Source: Oligosphaera ethanolica
Lineage (GTDB): Bacteria; Verrucomicrobiota; Lentisphaeria; Oligosphaerales; Oligosphaeraceae
Reading direction: 5' to 3'
Length of the DNA stretch: 64,000 nucleotides
NCBI RefSeq assembly: GCF_030814695.1
Contig: NZ_JAUSVL010000001.1
Span: forward strand, 4,934,227 to 4,998,226
The notes beneath the pieces are model-generated. The model was given only the letters and a program-made list of their open reading frames with translations. It made no database searches and had not been told where the DNA came from. Below, piece by piece: positions 8,827 through 17,912 of the stretch. Both the position numbers and the translations under genes were made by a program. Every line of letters starts with the position of its first letter. Positions within the stretch are counted from its first letter, which is position 1.

Positions 8827-11800
8827 ATGACAAAAGTGATGTGTACGACCGCGTGCTGTCTGAGTGCGGGTGTTGGCTTGGTGGCGGAGAGCATTCCGCT
8901 GCAGCAACCGGCGGTGCCGCCGGTCTTTAATGCCGTGGATGTGCTGGTTCTCGGCGGCAGCAGTCGCGCCGTCGTGGCGGCCGCAGCCGCGGCGAAGCGC
9001 GGCATGCGCGTGGCCTTGATTTCCTCGCGGCCTTACGTGGGTGAGGACCTCTGCGAGACGTCCCGCTATGTCGAAATGGTCGACTACGCGCAGTCCGAGC
9101 TGCCCCTGTTGTGCGCAATGTGCCGCCCGCCGGAGCCCGTTAGCGGCCTGCTGCCGACACTGCCCTTCACCTATGCGGCCAGTATGCCCTCGGCAGCGAC
9201 TCATGCCGACACCAAGGACCAGAGCGTGCTGCGCAACCGCAAGCTCCTCGGTGCCGCGCAAGGCAGCGTGCAATACGATGGCGATGTCGATATCGATATC
9301 ACTTTGGAAAAAGAAACTGAGCTGGACAACGTCACGGTCTTCGCCTATCAGCGCGAGGACTTTATCGTCAAGACCGCCACGCTGTCAGTACGCCAGGACG
9401 ACGGCAGCTACCGCGTGGTTAGCAGCTTTGAAAACAGCCTGCTGGATGAGAAATTTTTTGACAAGCCGAAGGCGTTGCGGGTATCGGCGCCGGGGTTGCG
9501 CGCGCGTCAGCTGCGTCTGCGTTTGCAGCGGCCAGCTGGCGTCAAGCGCCTGTTGCTGAGCGAAATTTGTGTGCAGACGCCAGCGATGGCGGCCGGCGAT
9601 GAGCCCCGTCCCGAGAAGGCGTTGCCGCCGTACCCCATGCAGATCAAGCGGGCTTTGGATGCCGAGTTGCTGGACAACGGCGTGCAGTATCTGTACAACT
9701 CGCAGCTCGTGGGCGTGCTCAAAGACCAGGCAGGCGTTATCAGTGGTGCGGTTATTGCCAACCGCTCGGGGTTGCAGAGCATTGCCGCCAAGGTGCTCAT
9801 TGACGCGACGGAGAACGCCATGCTGGTGCAGCTGGCTGACGTTGCCCTGCAGCCCCTGCCGGCTGGTGATTACGAGTTCACTCGCTACGTCCTGGGCGGC
9901 AGTGGCCCGGCGCCGGCGCAAGGCAGTGTCAGGCGCTGGCCGCATGATATCCAGATTACCGGCGGCCATGGTCGTCTGGAGCCGCTGCAGCCGGTGTGGG
10001 AATACCGTTTCACACTGCCGCTCAAGGAGCTCAACGTGCAGGCCGTGATGGCCGTCGAGCAGCAGTGTCGCGACTGGAGCTGGAGCTCGAACATCGTCGA
10101 GTACACGGGCCGGCTGAAGCATCGCGTGGCGAATCGCATTTTCTCCCAGCAGGCGAATGAGCGTAAGGTGGTGGTGGACGAACTGGACCTGGCGGCGTTC
10201 CAGCCGGCGGCGCTGAGCAACGTGCTGGTGTTGAGCCACAGTGCGGACCTCTGCGATGACATGCAGGAAGCCATGCTGAATATCGAGACGTCATTGCGCA
10301 TTGGCATGCGCGTTGGCGAGCACGCAGCGACGTTGGCGAAGGGTCGGGCGCAAGCCGAGGTGCTGGCGACTGGTGCGGGCCTGCCGACGACGACGACGCG
10401 CTATCGCGTGCAGCCTTTGCGGACGCCGCATCGTTTTGGCGAAGGCGGCCCGGCCGTGGCCATGGACCTGCCGGTGCTGGGCAACTGGGACGTCGTGGTG
10501 GTTGGCGGCGGCACGGGCGGCGGGCCGGCGGCCATCGGCGCGTTGCGCCATGGCGCCAAGACGCTGCTGCTCGAATACCTCAATGAACTCGGTGGCATCA
10601 GCACGGCTGGCGGCATCACCCGCTACTACTACGGTCATATCTGCGGTTTCACGGCGGAGATGGACGCCGCCATCGGCAAAGTGCCTGGTACGCCGGACTG
10701 GAATCGCATCGACAAGGGCGAGTGGTATCGCAAGGAAATCCGCAAGCAGGGCGGCGACATCTGGACCTCGTCGCTGGTCTTCGGGGCCGTGCTGGACCCG
10801 GCTGGCAAGCTCAGCGGCGTCTGCGTGGCGACGCCATTTGGGCCCGGCATCGTCCTGGCTAACAGCGTCATTGACTCCACCGGCAACTCCGACATCGCCG
10901 CCGCGGCTGGCGCCGCATGCCAAGACCAGGAGATGGAACTCGGCGTGCAGGGCACGGGCCTGTCGCCCCTCAAACCCGGCGAGCACTACGTCAATACCGA
11001 CTACATGTTCAGTGACGACAGCGATATCATCGACCTCTGGCGGACCTTCATTCTCGGCCGCGAGCGCTTCAAGCACGCCTATGATCTTGGGCAGCTCATC
11101 GCGACCCGGGAGCGCCGGCGCATCGTCGGCGACTTCATCGTCTCGCCGCTGGACATCTTCAACCAGCGGACCTATCCCGACACCATTTGCGTCTCGCGCA
11201 GTAACTTCGACTCGCACGGCTACACCGTCCACCCTCTGTTCACCATCAAGGGGCCGGATCATGACGCAGTCTTCGCGGACCTGCCTTTCCGGTCGCTGTT
11301 GCCGCGTGGGGTCGACGGCTTGTTGGTGACCGGCCTGGGCATCAGCGGCCACCGCGATGCCATGCCGATCTTGCGCATGCAGCCCGACGTGCAGAACCAC
11401 GGCTACGCCGCCGGTGTAGCCGCCGCCATGGCCGCAGCCAGCAAGAAGTCTCTACGGGATATTGACCTCAAGGCTCTGCAGCGGCATTTGGTCGACATCG
11501 GCAATCTGCCGGAACGCGTGCTGACGGACGTGGATAACTATCCGTTGCCGCAGGCGACGCTCACCGCCGCCATCGAACAGCTTGATGACGACTGGCGCCG
11601 GCTGAGCGTTGTGCTGGCTGAGCCCGAACGCTCGTTGCCGCTTTTGCGCGATGCCTGGCGCAGCGCCGAACTGCCCGAGCAGAAGCTGCGCTATGCGCAC
11701 ATGCTGGGCATGCTGGGCGATAACACCGGCTTCGATACGCTACTGGCTGCCGTGCAAGCCGCTACCGACTGGGATGACGGCTGGAATTACCGCGGCATGG

Positions 11801-12240
11801 GCCAATTCGGCCCGAGTTTATCCTTGCAAGACAGTATGATCATCGCTCTGGGGCGCATTGGCGATCGTCGTGCGCAGGACGCCATCCTTGCCAAGACGAA
11901 GAAGCTTACGACCAGCCACAAGTTCTCGCACTTCCGGGCGGTGTCTCTAGCCTTGACGCAGGTCGGCGACCACCGCGCGGCGGCCGTGCTGGCCGAGCTG
12001 CTCAAGCAGCCTGACATGAGTGGACACGATCAGCCGATCACATCCGATCCTCGCAGCTTCGCCGAAATGGCCAATCCCGACTACCGTCGGACCGAAGAAC
12101 TCCGCGAGATTTTCCTCGCGGCGGCACTCTATCGCTGTGGCGATGTGGACGGCATGGGCAAGGCCATCCTCGAACGCTATGCCCAGGACGGCCGTGGTAT
12201 CTACGCTCGCCACGCCAAGTACGTGCTCGCAAATCCCTGA
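8827..12240 (+). CDS. Tandem FAD-dependent oxidoreductase, secreted
   Basis: A 1137-aa protein with two FAD-binding halves. The first has a dinucleotide fold near residue 30 (VDVLVLGGSSRAVVAAAAAAKRG). The second, near residue 555, has WDVVVVGGGTGGGPAAIGALRHG followed by GGISTAGGITRYYYG, as in the FAD_oxidored family common in Lentisphaerota and Planctomycetes. A beta-sandwich-like insert lies between about residues 130 and 260, and the C-terminal ~250 residues are helical. An N-terminal signal-like segment suggests export. Start chosen at 8827, nine bases after AAAGGA. It may form an operon with the GH110-like gene 92 bases upstream. Substrate unknown. Confidence 0.75.
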   Translation: MTKVMCTTACCLSAGVGLVAESIPLQQPAVPPVFNAVDVLVLGGSSRAVVAAAAAAKRGMRVALISSRPYVGEDLCETSRYVEMVDYAQSELPLLCAMCRPPEPVSGLLPTLPFTYAASMPSAATHADTKDQSVLRNRKLLGAAQGSVQYDGDVDIDITLEKETELDNVTVFAYQREDFIVKTATLSVRQDDGSYRVVSSFENSLLDEKFFDKPKALRVSAPGLRARQLRLRLQRPAGVKRLLLSEICVQTPAMAAGDEPRPEKALPPYPMQIKRALDAELLDNGVQYLYNSQLVGVLKDQAGVISGAVIANRSGLQSIAAKVLIDATENAMLVQLADVALQPLPAGDYEFTRYVLGGSGPAPAQGSVRRWPHDIQITGGHGRLEPLQPVWEYRFTLPLKELNVQAVMAVEQQCRDWSWSSNIVEYTGRLKHRVANRIFSQQANERKVVVDELDLAAFQPAALSNVLVLSHSADLCDDMQEAMLNIETSLRIGMRVGEHAATLAKGRAQAEVLATGAGLPTTTTRYRVQPLRTPHRFGEGGPAVAMDLPVLGNWDVVVVGGGTGGGPAAIGALRHGAKTLLLEYLNELGGISTAGGITRYYYGHICGFTAEMDAAIGKVPGTPDWNRIDKGEWYRKEIRKQGGDIWTSSLVFGAVLDPAGKLSGVCVATPFGPGIVLANSVIDSTGNSDIAAAAGAACQDQEMELGVQGTGLSPLKPGEHYVNTDYMFSDDSDIIDLWRTFILGRERFKHAYDLGQLIATRERRRIVGDFIVSPLDIFNQRTYPDTICVSRSNFDSHGYTVHPLFTIKGPDHDAVFADLPFRSLLPRGVDGLLVTGLGISGHRDAMPILRMQPDVQNHGYAAGVAAAMAAASKKSLRDIDLKALQRHLVDIGNLPERVLTDVDNYPLPQATLTAAIEQLDDDWRRLSVVLAEPERSLPLLRDAWRSAELPEQKLRYAHMLGMLGDNTGFDTLLAAVQAATDWDDGWNYRGMGQFGPSLSLQDSMIIALGRIGDRRAQDAILAKTKKLTTSHKFSHFRAVSLALTQVGDHRAAAVLAELLKQPDMSGHDQPITSDPRSFAEMANPDYRRTEELREIFLAAALYRCGDVDGMGKAILERYAQDGRGIYARHAKYVLANP

Positions 12241-12282
12241 GGGCGCGTTCAGCCAAAGGGACAACAGGAGGTCGGTGACAAC

Positions 12283-13620
12283 ATGGCGCATCTCATTCAT
12301 GCTCTGTGGCTGTTACCGGCGTTGTTTCTTGGGCTGAGCGTCAGCAGCGGTCGCTTCATCTACCTGGCCGGCTTTACGCCGTCGCTGCTGCTGGTCGGTC
12401 TGGCGATGGCCTTTGGACGGCGGCCGGTGCCGCGTGGCTGGGGCCTGGCCTTTGGTGGCTTGGCGGCGACCATGATCGGCGACTACTTCCTGGCCTATCG
12501 CGGTGCGCGTCTGGACTCCGTGCAGTTCATCTTTGGCATCTGCGGGTTTTCGCTGGCGCAGTGCTGCTGGATTGGCTTCTTTCGCGCTCATGGCCGCATA
12601 TCGTGGAAATGCGCGTTGGGCCTGGCGCTGGGCATCGGTCTGCTCTATATCGCGCGGCTAGTGCCGGCGACGCCCGGGGCGCTGCTGGTATTTTTCATTG
12701 GTCTGTATTCGCTGCTGTCGATCGTCAGCTTCAGCAGTGCCTGCGGGTTGAGCGATCGCCTGTCCGGTAAGAGCGCGTGGATCGTGGGTATTGGCGCGCT
12801 GCTGTTTTCCGATGTGATGATTGGCCTGGGCGCCATTCTCAAGATCCGCTATTGGGGGCGCTGGATTGGCGGTACGTACCTGCTGGCGCTGGTGGCCGTC
12901 ACGTTGGCCCTAGTGCAGGGTGCGCGTGGGACATCCTGTGGCCATGCCCGTCGGCGTCGCTACTTATGCTGGAGTCCCTATGTGATCTTCGCGGGTGCGC
13001 TGGGCGCGCTGGCCTGCTTTGTCGCCGCTGCCTGGCGTATGCCCGGTGGGCCCTATCAGCCGACTCGTCGCATGCTGAGCTATTTGGGACGGATTACCCT
13101 CAATGGCCAGCACTACGCACCCAGCCATTTTCTTTTCGGCTTTGGCCTAATTATCGCTGTGCTGGCCGTCGCGATCTTTTATCCGGCGCTGGGCGTGTTG
13201 GTGCGGCGACGCTGGCAGAAGGAGCTGATCAGCTGGTCTGGCGCAGTGCACTGCGCGGGCTTGCTGATCATCTTTTTTGTGCCGGAAGACCTGTCCATGC
13301 TCCAGCATAATGCCGGCTGCAGTCTGGCGGTCGCCGGCGCGGCCGTCACCGCATTGGTCATCTGCCGCTACAGTCGACGATTGGGCGTGAAAGTGCGCGT
13401 TGGCGCTTGTGCCTGGATGCTGGCGCTGACCGACGTATTCTGCACGTTCCTCCTCTTGCATAAACTGCGCGTCTGCCCTTTCGCGCCCTACGTGCCCACT
13501 TGCCAGAAGCTGCTCATCGTTACCTACCTGGCCTGGCTTGCCTGTCTCGCCGCCGCATTGGGGGCCACACGCAAAAAAGGCTTTGTTTCTCACGCGAAAA
13601 AGCAAAGCCGCGAGGGGTAG
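12283..13620 (+). CDS. YhhN/lysoplasmalogenase-like membrane fusion protein
   Basis: A 445-aa polytopic membrane protein. Residues 1-215 have about eight membrane segments and YhhN/TMEM86 features (MIGDYFLAY, FIFGICGFSLAQCCWIGFF, LLFSDVMIGLGAI). Members of that family include lysoplasmalogenases that cleave vinyl-ether lysophospholipids. Residues 230-435 form a second membrane module resembling DUF998/Frag1-type proteins (RRMLSYLGRITLNGQHYAPSHFLFGFG, HNAGCSLAVAGAAV). YhhN proteins are normally ~210 aa and stand alone, so this is a fusion. A strong AGGAGG precedes the ATG, 43 bases after the FAD oxidoreductase stop. Confidence 0.6.
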   Translation: MAHLIHALWLLPALFLGLSVSSGRFIYLAGFTPSLLLVGLAMAFGRRPVPRGWGLAFGGLAATMIGDYFLAYRGARLDSVQFIFGICGFSLAQCCWIGFFRAHGRISWKCALGLALGIGLLYIARLVPATPGALLVFFIGLYSLLSIVSFSSACGLSDRLSGKSAWIVGIGALLFSDVMIGLGAILKIRYWGRWIGGTYLLALVAVTLALVQGARGTSCGHARRRRYLCWSPYVIFAGALGALACFVAAAWRMPGGPYQPTRRMLSYLGRITLNGQHYAPSHFLFGFGLIIAVLAVAIFYPALGVLVRRRWQKELISWSGAVHCAGLLIIFFVPEDLSMLQHNAGCSLAVAGAAVTALVICRYSRRLGVKVRVGACAWMLALTDVFCTFLLLHKLRVCPFAPYVPTCQKLLIVTYLAWLACLAAALGATRKKGFVSHAKKQSREG

Positions 13621-13680
13621 GGGCGGACTGGTGTGTCGGCCCCCCTGATGAAGATCTCCGTAGCCGCACGGCATGCCGTG

Positions 13681-13851
13681 GTAATCGGTCAGTAACCATC
13701 CCGGTGGGGAAAACACCGGGGTGGTTACTCCTATGAAACACGCTGCCGCAAAGGTCGGCGGAAATCAAGGTCGGATGGCTGGGCGGCGACTGGCCGTGGG
13801 TTTCCTGCAAATTGTCCCAGCGAAGCGCCGGGGTGGTTACTGACCGATTAC
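13681..13851. repeat. Small element with 24-bp terminal inverted repeats (A)
   Basis: A 171-bp non-coding element. Its ends read GTAATCGGTCAGTAACCA... and the complement, matching over 24 bp with one mismatch. Next to the left end a second hairpin (13691-13728) pairs AGTAACCATCCCGGTG with CACCGGGGTGGTTACT. The first 11 bases, GTAATCGGTCA, are shared with elements at 14007, 17613 and 37635. No reading frame is present. Confidence 0.8.
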
Positions 13852-13860
13852 GACGGAGCG

Positions 13861-13972
13861 GACCGATCGGACCGATCGGACCGATCAATCGTCGGAGCAG
13901 TCGGAGCAGTCGGAGCAGTCGGAGCAGTCGGAGCAGTCGGAGCAGTCGGAGCAGTCGGAGCAGTCGGAGCGG
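13861..13972. repeat. 9-bp tandem repeats (GACCGATCG)3 and (TCGGAGCAG)9
   Basis: Three units of GACCGATCG (last base varied) at 13861-13887, then eight perfect TCGGAGCAG units and one variant at 13892-13972. A small hairpin GCGGAC-taat-GTCCGC follows directly (13970-13985). The same sequence type occurs at 30412-30528. Confidence 0.95.
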
Positions 13973-14006
13973 ACTAATGTCCGCCATCGCCAGTTTGACG
14001 GGCAAG

Positions 14007-14306
14007 GTAATCGGTCACCCATTGAGAATTAAGCCACAGAGCTTCTGGCTGAGTCAAACGCGCCCGTTTCCCTGGCCGCGAAGCGGCAGAAGCGCTGAAA
14101 GCGCGAAACATACCAGCCCAGGGCAAGCAGCGCTGAAAGCGCGCGCCGCCCTGGATACAACGGCGACTACGTCCGTGTTCCTCGGCCTCTTTGGCCCCAG
14201 TCGGCGCAGCTGACTGGGGCCAAAGAGGCAATGGAACTCACTTACATACCCGGGGTTGACGTCGGCGATATGTCTGTGCGTCCGTTCTCAATGGGTGACC
14301 GATTAC
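14007..14306 (-). mobile_element. MITE-like 300-bp element B
   Basis: Exactly 300 bp bounded by a perfect 22-bp terminal inverted repeat starting GTAATCGGTCACCCATTG. It has no coding capacity. The interior contains a full hairpin repeat in the minus orientation, with hairpin 1 at 14186-14228. It differs from the inverted copy at 17613-17912 at about five positions. No clear target-site duplication is visible. It would need a transposase supplied elsewhere. Confidence 0.75.
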
Positions 14307-14415
14307 GGGCGCAGCATCCCAGGTGACCAAAAACATCAGTGATTGCGCCGGAGGCATGACACGTCGCATCCCGCCTCACCAGGGTGAGGCGGGAAAGCCT
14401 GCTGAGCTCGTCTGA

Positions 14416-14467
14416 CCAGGGCTGGTATGCTTCGCGCTTTCAGCGCTTCTGCCGCTTCGCAGCGAGG
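14416..14467 (+). repeat. Partial hairpin repeat (copy G)
   Basis: Matches the 3' half of the dispersed repeat, from CCAGGGCTGGTATG through GCGCT-TTC-AGCGC to a slightly altered GCCGCTTCGCAGC. The sequence from 14307 to the next gene at 14670 holds nothing else recognisable. Confidence 0.75.
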
Positions 14468-14669
14468 TGAATGTTAGTCGACGACGAGGTCTCGCATAAA
14501 AGTGTGCTGGTGACGCGTAATGTTTTTGTGAGCTGGTCCTGGTATCAATGAGTAAGGGATTGCCACAAGCAACCTTCGGCTCGACAAGCAACGCTTGATA
14601 CCCAATATTAAATCGTAATGCTAAAACGTTCAAACGGCAATGTCGATTCCCCCGCCCCCTGAGGACACC

Positions 14670-16418
14670 ATGACTGGATACAATCCATCGCTACCCCTAT
14701 TGGTTGCACTGCTTGGTTGCTGCCATATAACAGCCCTTGCCGAACAAGTCACAACTTTAGGAAAGCTCCCTGGAATGAGGATGATCACAGTGGCCGCAAA
14801 CCAGGCACAAATGGCCGATGCCGATTATTATGGCCTATCCGGCCTGCAAAAAGCCATCCGGGACCTGCCTGAATTGTTGCCGGACAATCCTGCCGAAATC
14901 AGGCTCTGCGGAATGTTCCACGCCACGCTGGCTGATTACCTTCCCTGCGGAATCAATTCGGACAAAACGATCATTCCGCCCAAAAAACACCTCGTCATCA
15001 GCGGCACTGATCCGGATAAAGACGGCATTGTCGCAGTGCTGCCTGACGACCTCGATATTGCCTATCAGCAGTACTGCGTACTGACCACGCGCGTGTCCAT
15101 GACGCTGAAGGACCTCACCTTCACAGCCAAAAACATCCGCTACGTGCTCCATGTGTACGGCGGTAGCGCCACCAATGCCCACATCGTCATTGACGGCTGC
15201 ATGCTTCGCCACAACGGCAGCTCAGGCCTATCGTGGAAACGCTGGCCCCATCCGCGCCCCCTCGGCGTGGGCCTCTCAAGCGGCATGACTTTCATGGTCA
15301 AAAATTCTACGTTGTACAGCCACAACCTCGTGCCGATCACTCACGGTTCGAACCACCGTTTTACCAAACCAGCCTACGTTCTCTATGAGAATGTGGCCGT
15401 TAGCGCTGGCCCAGCAGTCAGTGACCTGGTCTACCTCTACTCGCAGGGATCCGCCACCATCAACACCATTGAGCTCAAAGGCGTCAGTGGCAAAGGCATG
15501 GTCCGCATCGGCGAGGGACAATGGACGCTCAGCAAAATCAGCGAGCAGCCGGCTTGTCACAATGAATTCCGGCTGATCATGCGAGACACGCCACCACGCC
15601 CATACCTGTATAACGCCAAGGGAACGGCGCTGAAAATTACGTCCAAAACCACCGGCCCTGGCTCATCAGTCCGCTTCGATGAGACATCCTCGGCCTTCCA
15701 CTGCCTGATAGCCAACGGCGAACAAACGGACTACGACTATCGCGACGGCGGTAACGCCCTCCCAGGCTACGCCGTCGGCCTCTGTTCCATCCAGGAAAAT
15801 CCCTACAGCTACCATAAGGGCAAAGTCATCACCGCCCTCGGCAAAAGACTCGGCGACTGCTCGCAAAACCACAAGGCGCTGGGCGTCACCATCAACGGCA
15901 AACACCATGACATCATTTTCGCAAAAAACTACGATGGCACAGACCCATTTCATCCCCCCGCATACGACAACGCCGCCATCATTGCCGATATGAACGCCGC
16001 TATCGGCAAGGTCGCCGAGGTGGCCACCTGCAACCCCGGCAGCGACTATTACCCCGAATTCGCCGGTCTGACCACGAAAATAAACCGCGACGACTCGGAG
16101 GTCCTCGCCGGCATGGGCGTGGTCTTCATGGGCCCCAACGGCTTCCGTAAAGCACGAGCCAGCGATGGCAAAATCGACGCCGTGGTCCTGGACAACGGCC
16201 GCGCCGGCGATCCCTGCAGAATCATCACCAGCGGCGAATTATGGGCCGAAGCCACCGGCCAGCGCTTCGCCGCCAAAGAACTTCACGCCGCCAAAAGAAG
16301 CCCCGGCGAAAAACTCGGCATTGCCAGCAAACACCCCGGTTACTTCGAACTCAACACCAACCCACCATGCCTGGAAGCCACAGCCGAAAATGTCCTCCAC
16401 ATCATCCCCCAACCGTGA
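14670..16418 (+). CDS. Secreted beta-helix-like protein of unknown function
   Basis: A 582-aa protein with signal peptide MTGYNPSLPLLVALLGCCHITALA. Residues ~60-330 have short hydrophobic beta repeats (MTLKDLTFTAKNIRYVLHVYG, HIVIDGCMLRHNGSSGL) suggesting a parallel beta-helix. The C-terminal ~120 residues (FRKARASDGKIDAVVLDNGR, RIITSGELWAEATG, KRSPGEKLGIASKHPGYFE) resemble small beta-rich decoration or tail-type modules. I do not recognise a named family. ATG 14670 is preferred over 14640 for its signal peptide and GAGGA, although the spacing is short. Codon use is more AC-rich than in the neighbouring genes. Confidence 0.55.
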   Translation: MTGYNPSLPLLVALLGCCHITALAEQVTTLGKLPGMRMITVAANQAQMADADYYGLSGLQKAIRDLPELLPDNPAEIRLCGMFHATLADYLPCGINSDKTIIPPKKHLVISGTDPDKDGIVAVLPDDLDIAYQQYCVLTTRVSMTLKDLTFTAKNIRYVLHVYGGSATNAHIVIDGCMLRHNGSSGLSWKRWPHPRPLGVGLSSGMTFMVKNSTLYSHNLVPITHGSNHRFTKPAYVLYENVAVSAGPAVSDLVYLYSQGSATINTIELKGVSGKGMVRIGEGQWTLSKISEQPACHNEFRLIMRDTPPRPYLYNAKGTALKITSKTTGPGSSVRFDETSSAFHCLIANGEQTDYDYRDGGNALPGYAVGLCSIQENPYSYHKGKVITALGKRLGDCSQNHKALGVTINGKHHDIIFAKNYDGTDPFHPPAYDNAAIIADMNAAIGKVAEVATCNPGSDYYPEFAGLTTKINRDDSEVLAGMGVVFMGPNGFRKARASDGKIDAVVLDNGRAGDPCRIITSGELWAEATGQRFAAKELHAAKRSPGEKLGIASKHPGYFELNTNPPCLEATAENVLHIIPQP

Positions 16419-16492
16419 GTCAGTAACAGCATGCAGAACCTTATCGGGCTCTTCTGCATCTTTCCGATCTCACGTCTTTACAGACAGGTAAT

Positions 16493-17296
16493 ATGCTAAG
16501 AATAACCTTCAAAACGCTTTGGGCCAGATGGTATTTCAGATGCCTCTGTTACGTCCTGATTATTGTTCCTGTCTTTACCATTATAGCCATTATCAACATG
16601 GACAAGCTCTTGTTTCCAATTCCCGATGCCACCTCAGCATCTGGTAATTGCCAACTTCGTTCAGAGACTGCAGTACTTGATGCCCTGTGGCTGGAAGGAA
16701 AAAAGGACTATCCAGTTATCCTCTACAGTCATGGCAATTATGAAACGCTTAAAGATATACGGCCTCTTTGTTATGAGTTCCGCTTACAGGGATATGGCGT
16801 TTTGGCGTATGATTATGCCGGATACGGTTCTTCTTCGGGAAAACCGTCGGCAAAGCAGGCATATAGCGATATTGAGTCGGCTTATGATTTTTTGATACAC
16901 GAGAAAGGAGTGCCGCCTGCAAATATCCTCATTGTCGGCTATTCTGTTGGCAGTGGCCCAAGCTGCCACTTGGCGTCAATGCACGACGCAAAGGCCCTTG
17001 TGCTATGCGCGCCACTTGCTTCAGCTATACGCGTGGTACTGCCATTTTCACTCCCGGGAGACAAATTCAAAAACATCGACAAGCTATCCACCCAAAAAAT
17101 ACCGGTGCTGATTTTTCATGGCGAAAAAGACGATGTCATTCCATATCGGAATGGCAAACTGCTGTATGACAACTCCCTTGGGCCCAAACACCTGGTGACA
17201 GTTCCAAATGCAAGCCATAACGATTTGTTTGACTGCCTCGGAGATGATTTCTGGAGCGAAATCAAATCCTTCCTTGCAGAAATCCGCCAATTGTAG
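16493..17296 (+). CDS. Alpha/beta hydrolase, BEM46/ABHD-like, membrane-anchored
   Basis: A 267-aa serine hydrolase with one N-terminal membrane anchor (YVLIIVPVFTIIAIIN). Catalytic features: the oxyanion HGN in YSHGNYET, nucleophile elbow GYSVGS, acid HGEKDDVIP and the His of NASHND. Such proteins are esterases, thioesterases or depalmitoylase-like enzymes; the substrate is unknown. The gene is visibly more AT-rich than its surroundings, suggesting transfer or relaxed composition. It starts 74 bases after the preceding gene. Confidence 0.75.
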   Translation: MLRITFKTLWARWYFRCLCYVLIIVPVFTIIAIINMDKLLFPIPDATSASGNCQLRSETAVLDALWLEGKKDYPVILYSHGNYETLKDIRPLCYEFRLQGYGVLAYDYAGYGSSSGKPSAKQAYSDIESAYDFLIHEKGVPPANILIVGYSVGSGPSCHLASMHDAKALVLCAPLASAIRVVLPFSLPGDKFKNIDKLSTQKIPVLIFHGEKDDVIPYRNGKLLYDNSLGPKHLVTVPNASHNDLFDCLGDDFWSEIKSFLAEIRQL

Positions 17297-17406
17297 GCCT
17301 TGCCAGAAGAAGCATCAAGGCATAAGCAAGGCACGTTTTGGGCACTTTCGCAGAGCCGGGCAGGATAGCGGGCTCAGGCATCTTGTTTCGCGACACTAGC
17401 GCATAT

Positions 17407-17444
17407 AAAAAAACAAGCCTGCCAGCAATAACTGACAGGCTTGT
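17407..17444 (-). terminator. Rho-independent terminator of tRNA-Ala
   Basis: On the minus strand ACAAGCCTGTCAG pairs with CTGGCAGGCTTGT (one G-T pair) around a TTATTG loop, followed by seven T. It lies 12 bases past the CCA end of the tRNA. Confidence 0.85.
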
Positions 17445-17456
17445 GATTTTGGTAAC

Positions 17457-17533
17457 TGGTGGAGCTAAGGGGATTCGAACCCCTGGCCTATACGTTGCGA
17501 ACGTATCGCTCTAGCCAACTGAGCTATAGCCCC
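17457..17533 (-). tRNA. tRNA-Ala (anticodon CGC)
   Basis: A 77-nt cloverleaf read on the minus strand. The acceptor stem GGGGCTA pairs with TAGCTCC, and its third pair is G-T, the G3:U70 identity element of alanine tRNAs. The anticodon loop TTCGCAA gives CGC, which reads GCG. The T-loop has GGTTCGAATCC. The 3' CCA is encoded, with discriminator A. Confidence 0.95.
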
Positions 17534-17612
17534 GGCGTATCTGAAAACGTGTTTAAATTACCCGCCACGGTCGCTTTTGCAAGCAGCGGCAGGCGAAAAA
17601 AACGCTTGCCCG

Positions 17613-17912
17613 GTAATCGGTCACCCATTGAGAACGGACGCACAGACATATCGCCGACGTCAACCCCGGGGATGTAAGTGAGTTCCATTGCCTCTTTGGC
17701 CCCAGTCAGCTGCGCCGACTGGGGCCAAAGAGGCCGAGGAACACGGACGTAGTCGCCGTTGTACCCAGGGCGGCGCGCGCTTTCAGCGCTGCTTGCCCTG
17801 GGCTGGTATGTTTCGCGCTTTCAGCGCTTCTGCCGCTTTGCGGCCGGGGAAACGGGCGCGTTTGACTCAGCCAGAAGCTCTGTGGCTTAATTATCAATGG
17901 GTGACCGATTAC
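17613..17912 (+). mobile_element. MITE-like 300-bp element C
   Basis: A second 300-bp copy of element B, in inverted orientation, with about five base differences. The terminal inverted repeats start GTAATCGGTCACCCATTG and match the opposite end over 19 bases. It contains hairpin 1 (17691-17733, 17-bp stem CCTCTTTGGCCCCAGTC), hairpin 2 (17764-17802) and the two small hairpins. It lies between the tRNA and the GNAT gene and may carry that gene's upstream sequence. It has no gene of its own; a frame running through it is a shadow. Confidence 0.75.

Noticed and set aside
10291-11400. Minus-strand open frame of 369 codons
   Set aside because: Antisense to the second FAD domain of the oxidoreductase; no motifs of its own.
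13861-13972. Possible CRISPR-like array
   Set aside because: The units are directly tandem 9-mers without spacers and there are no cas genes; this is a simple tandem repeat.
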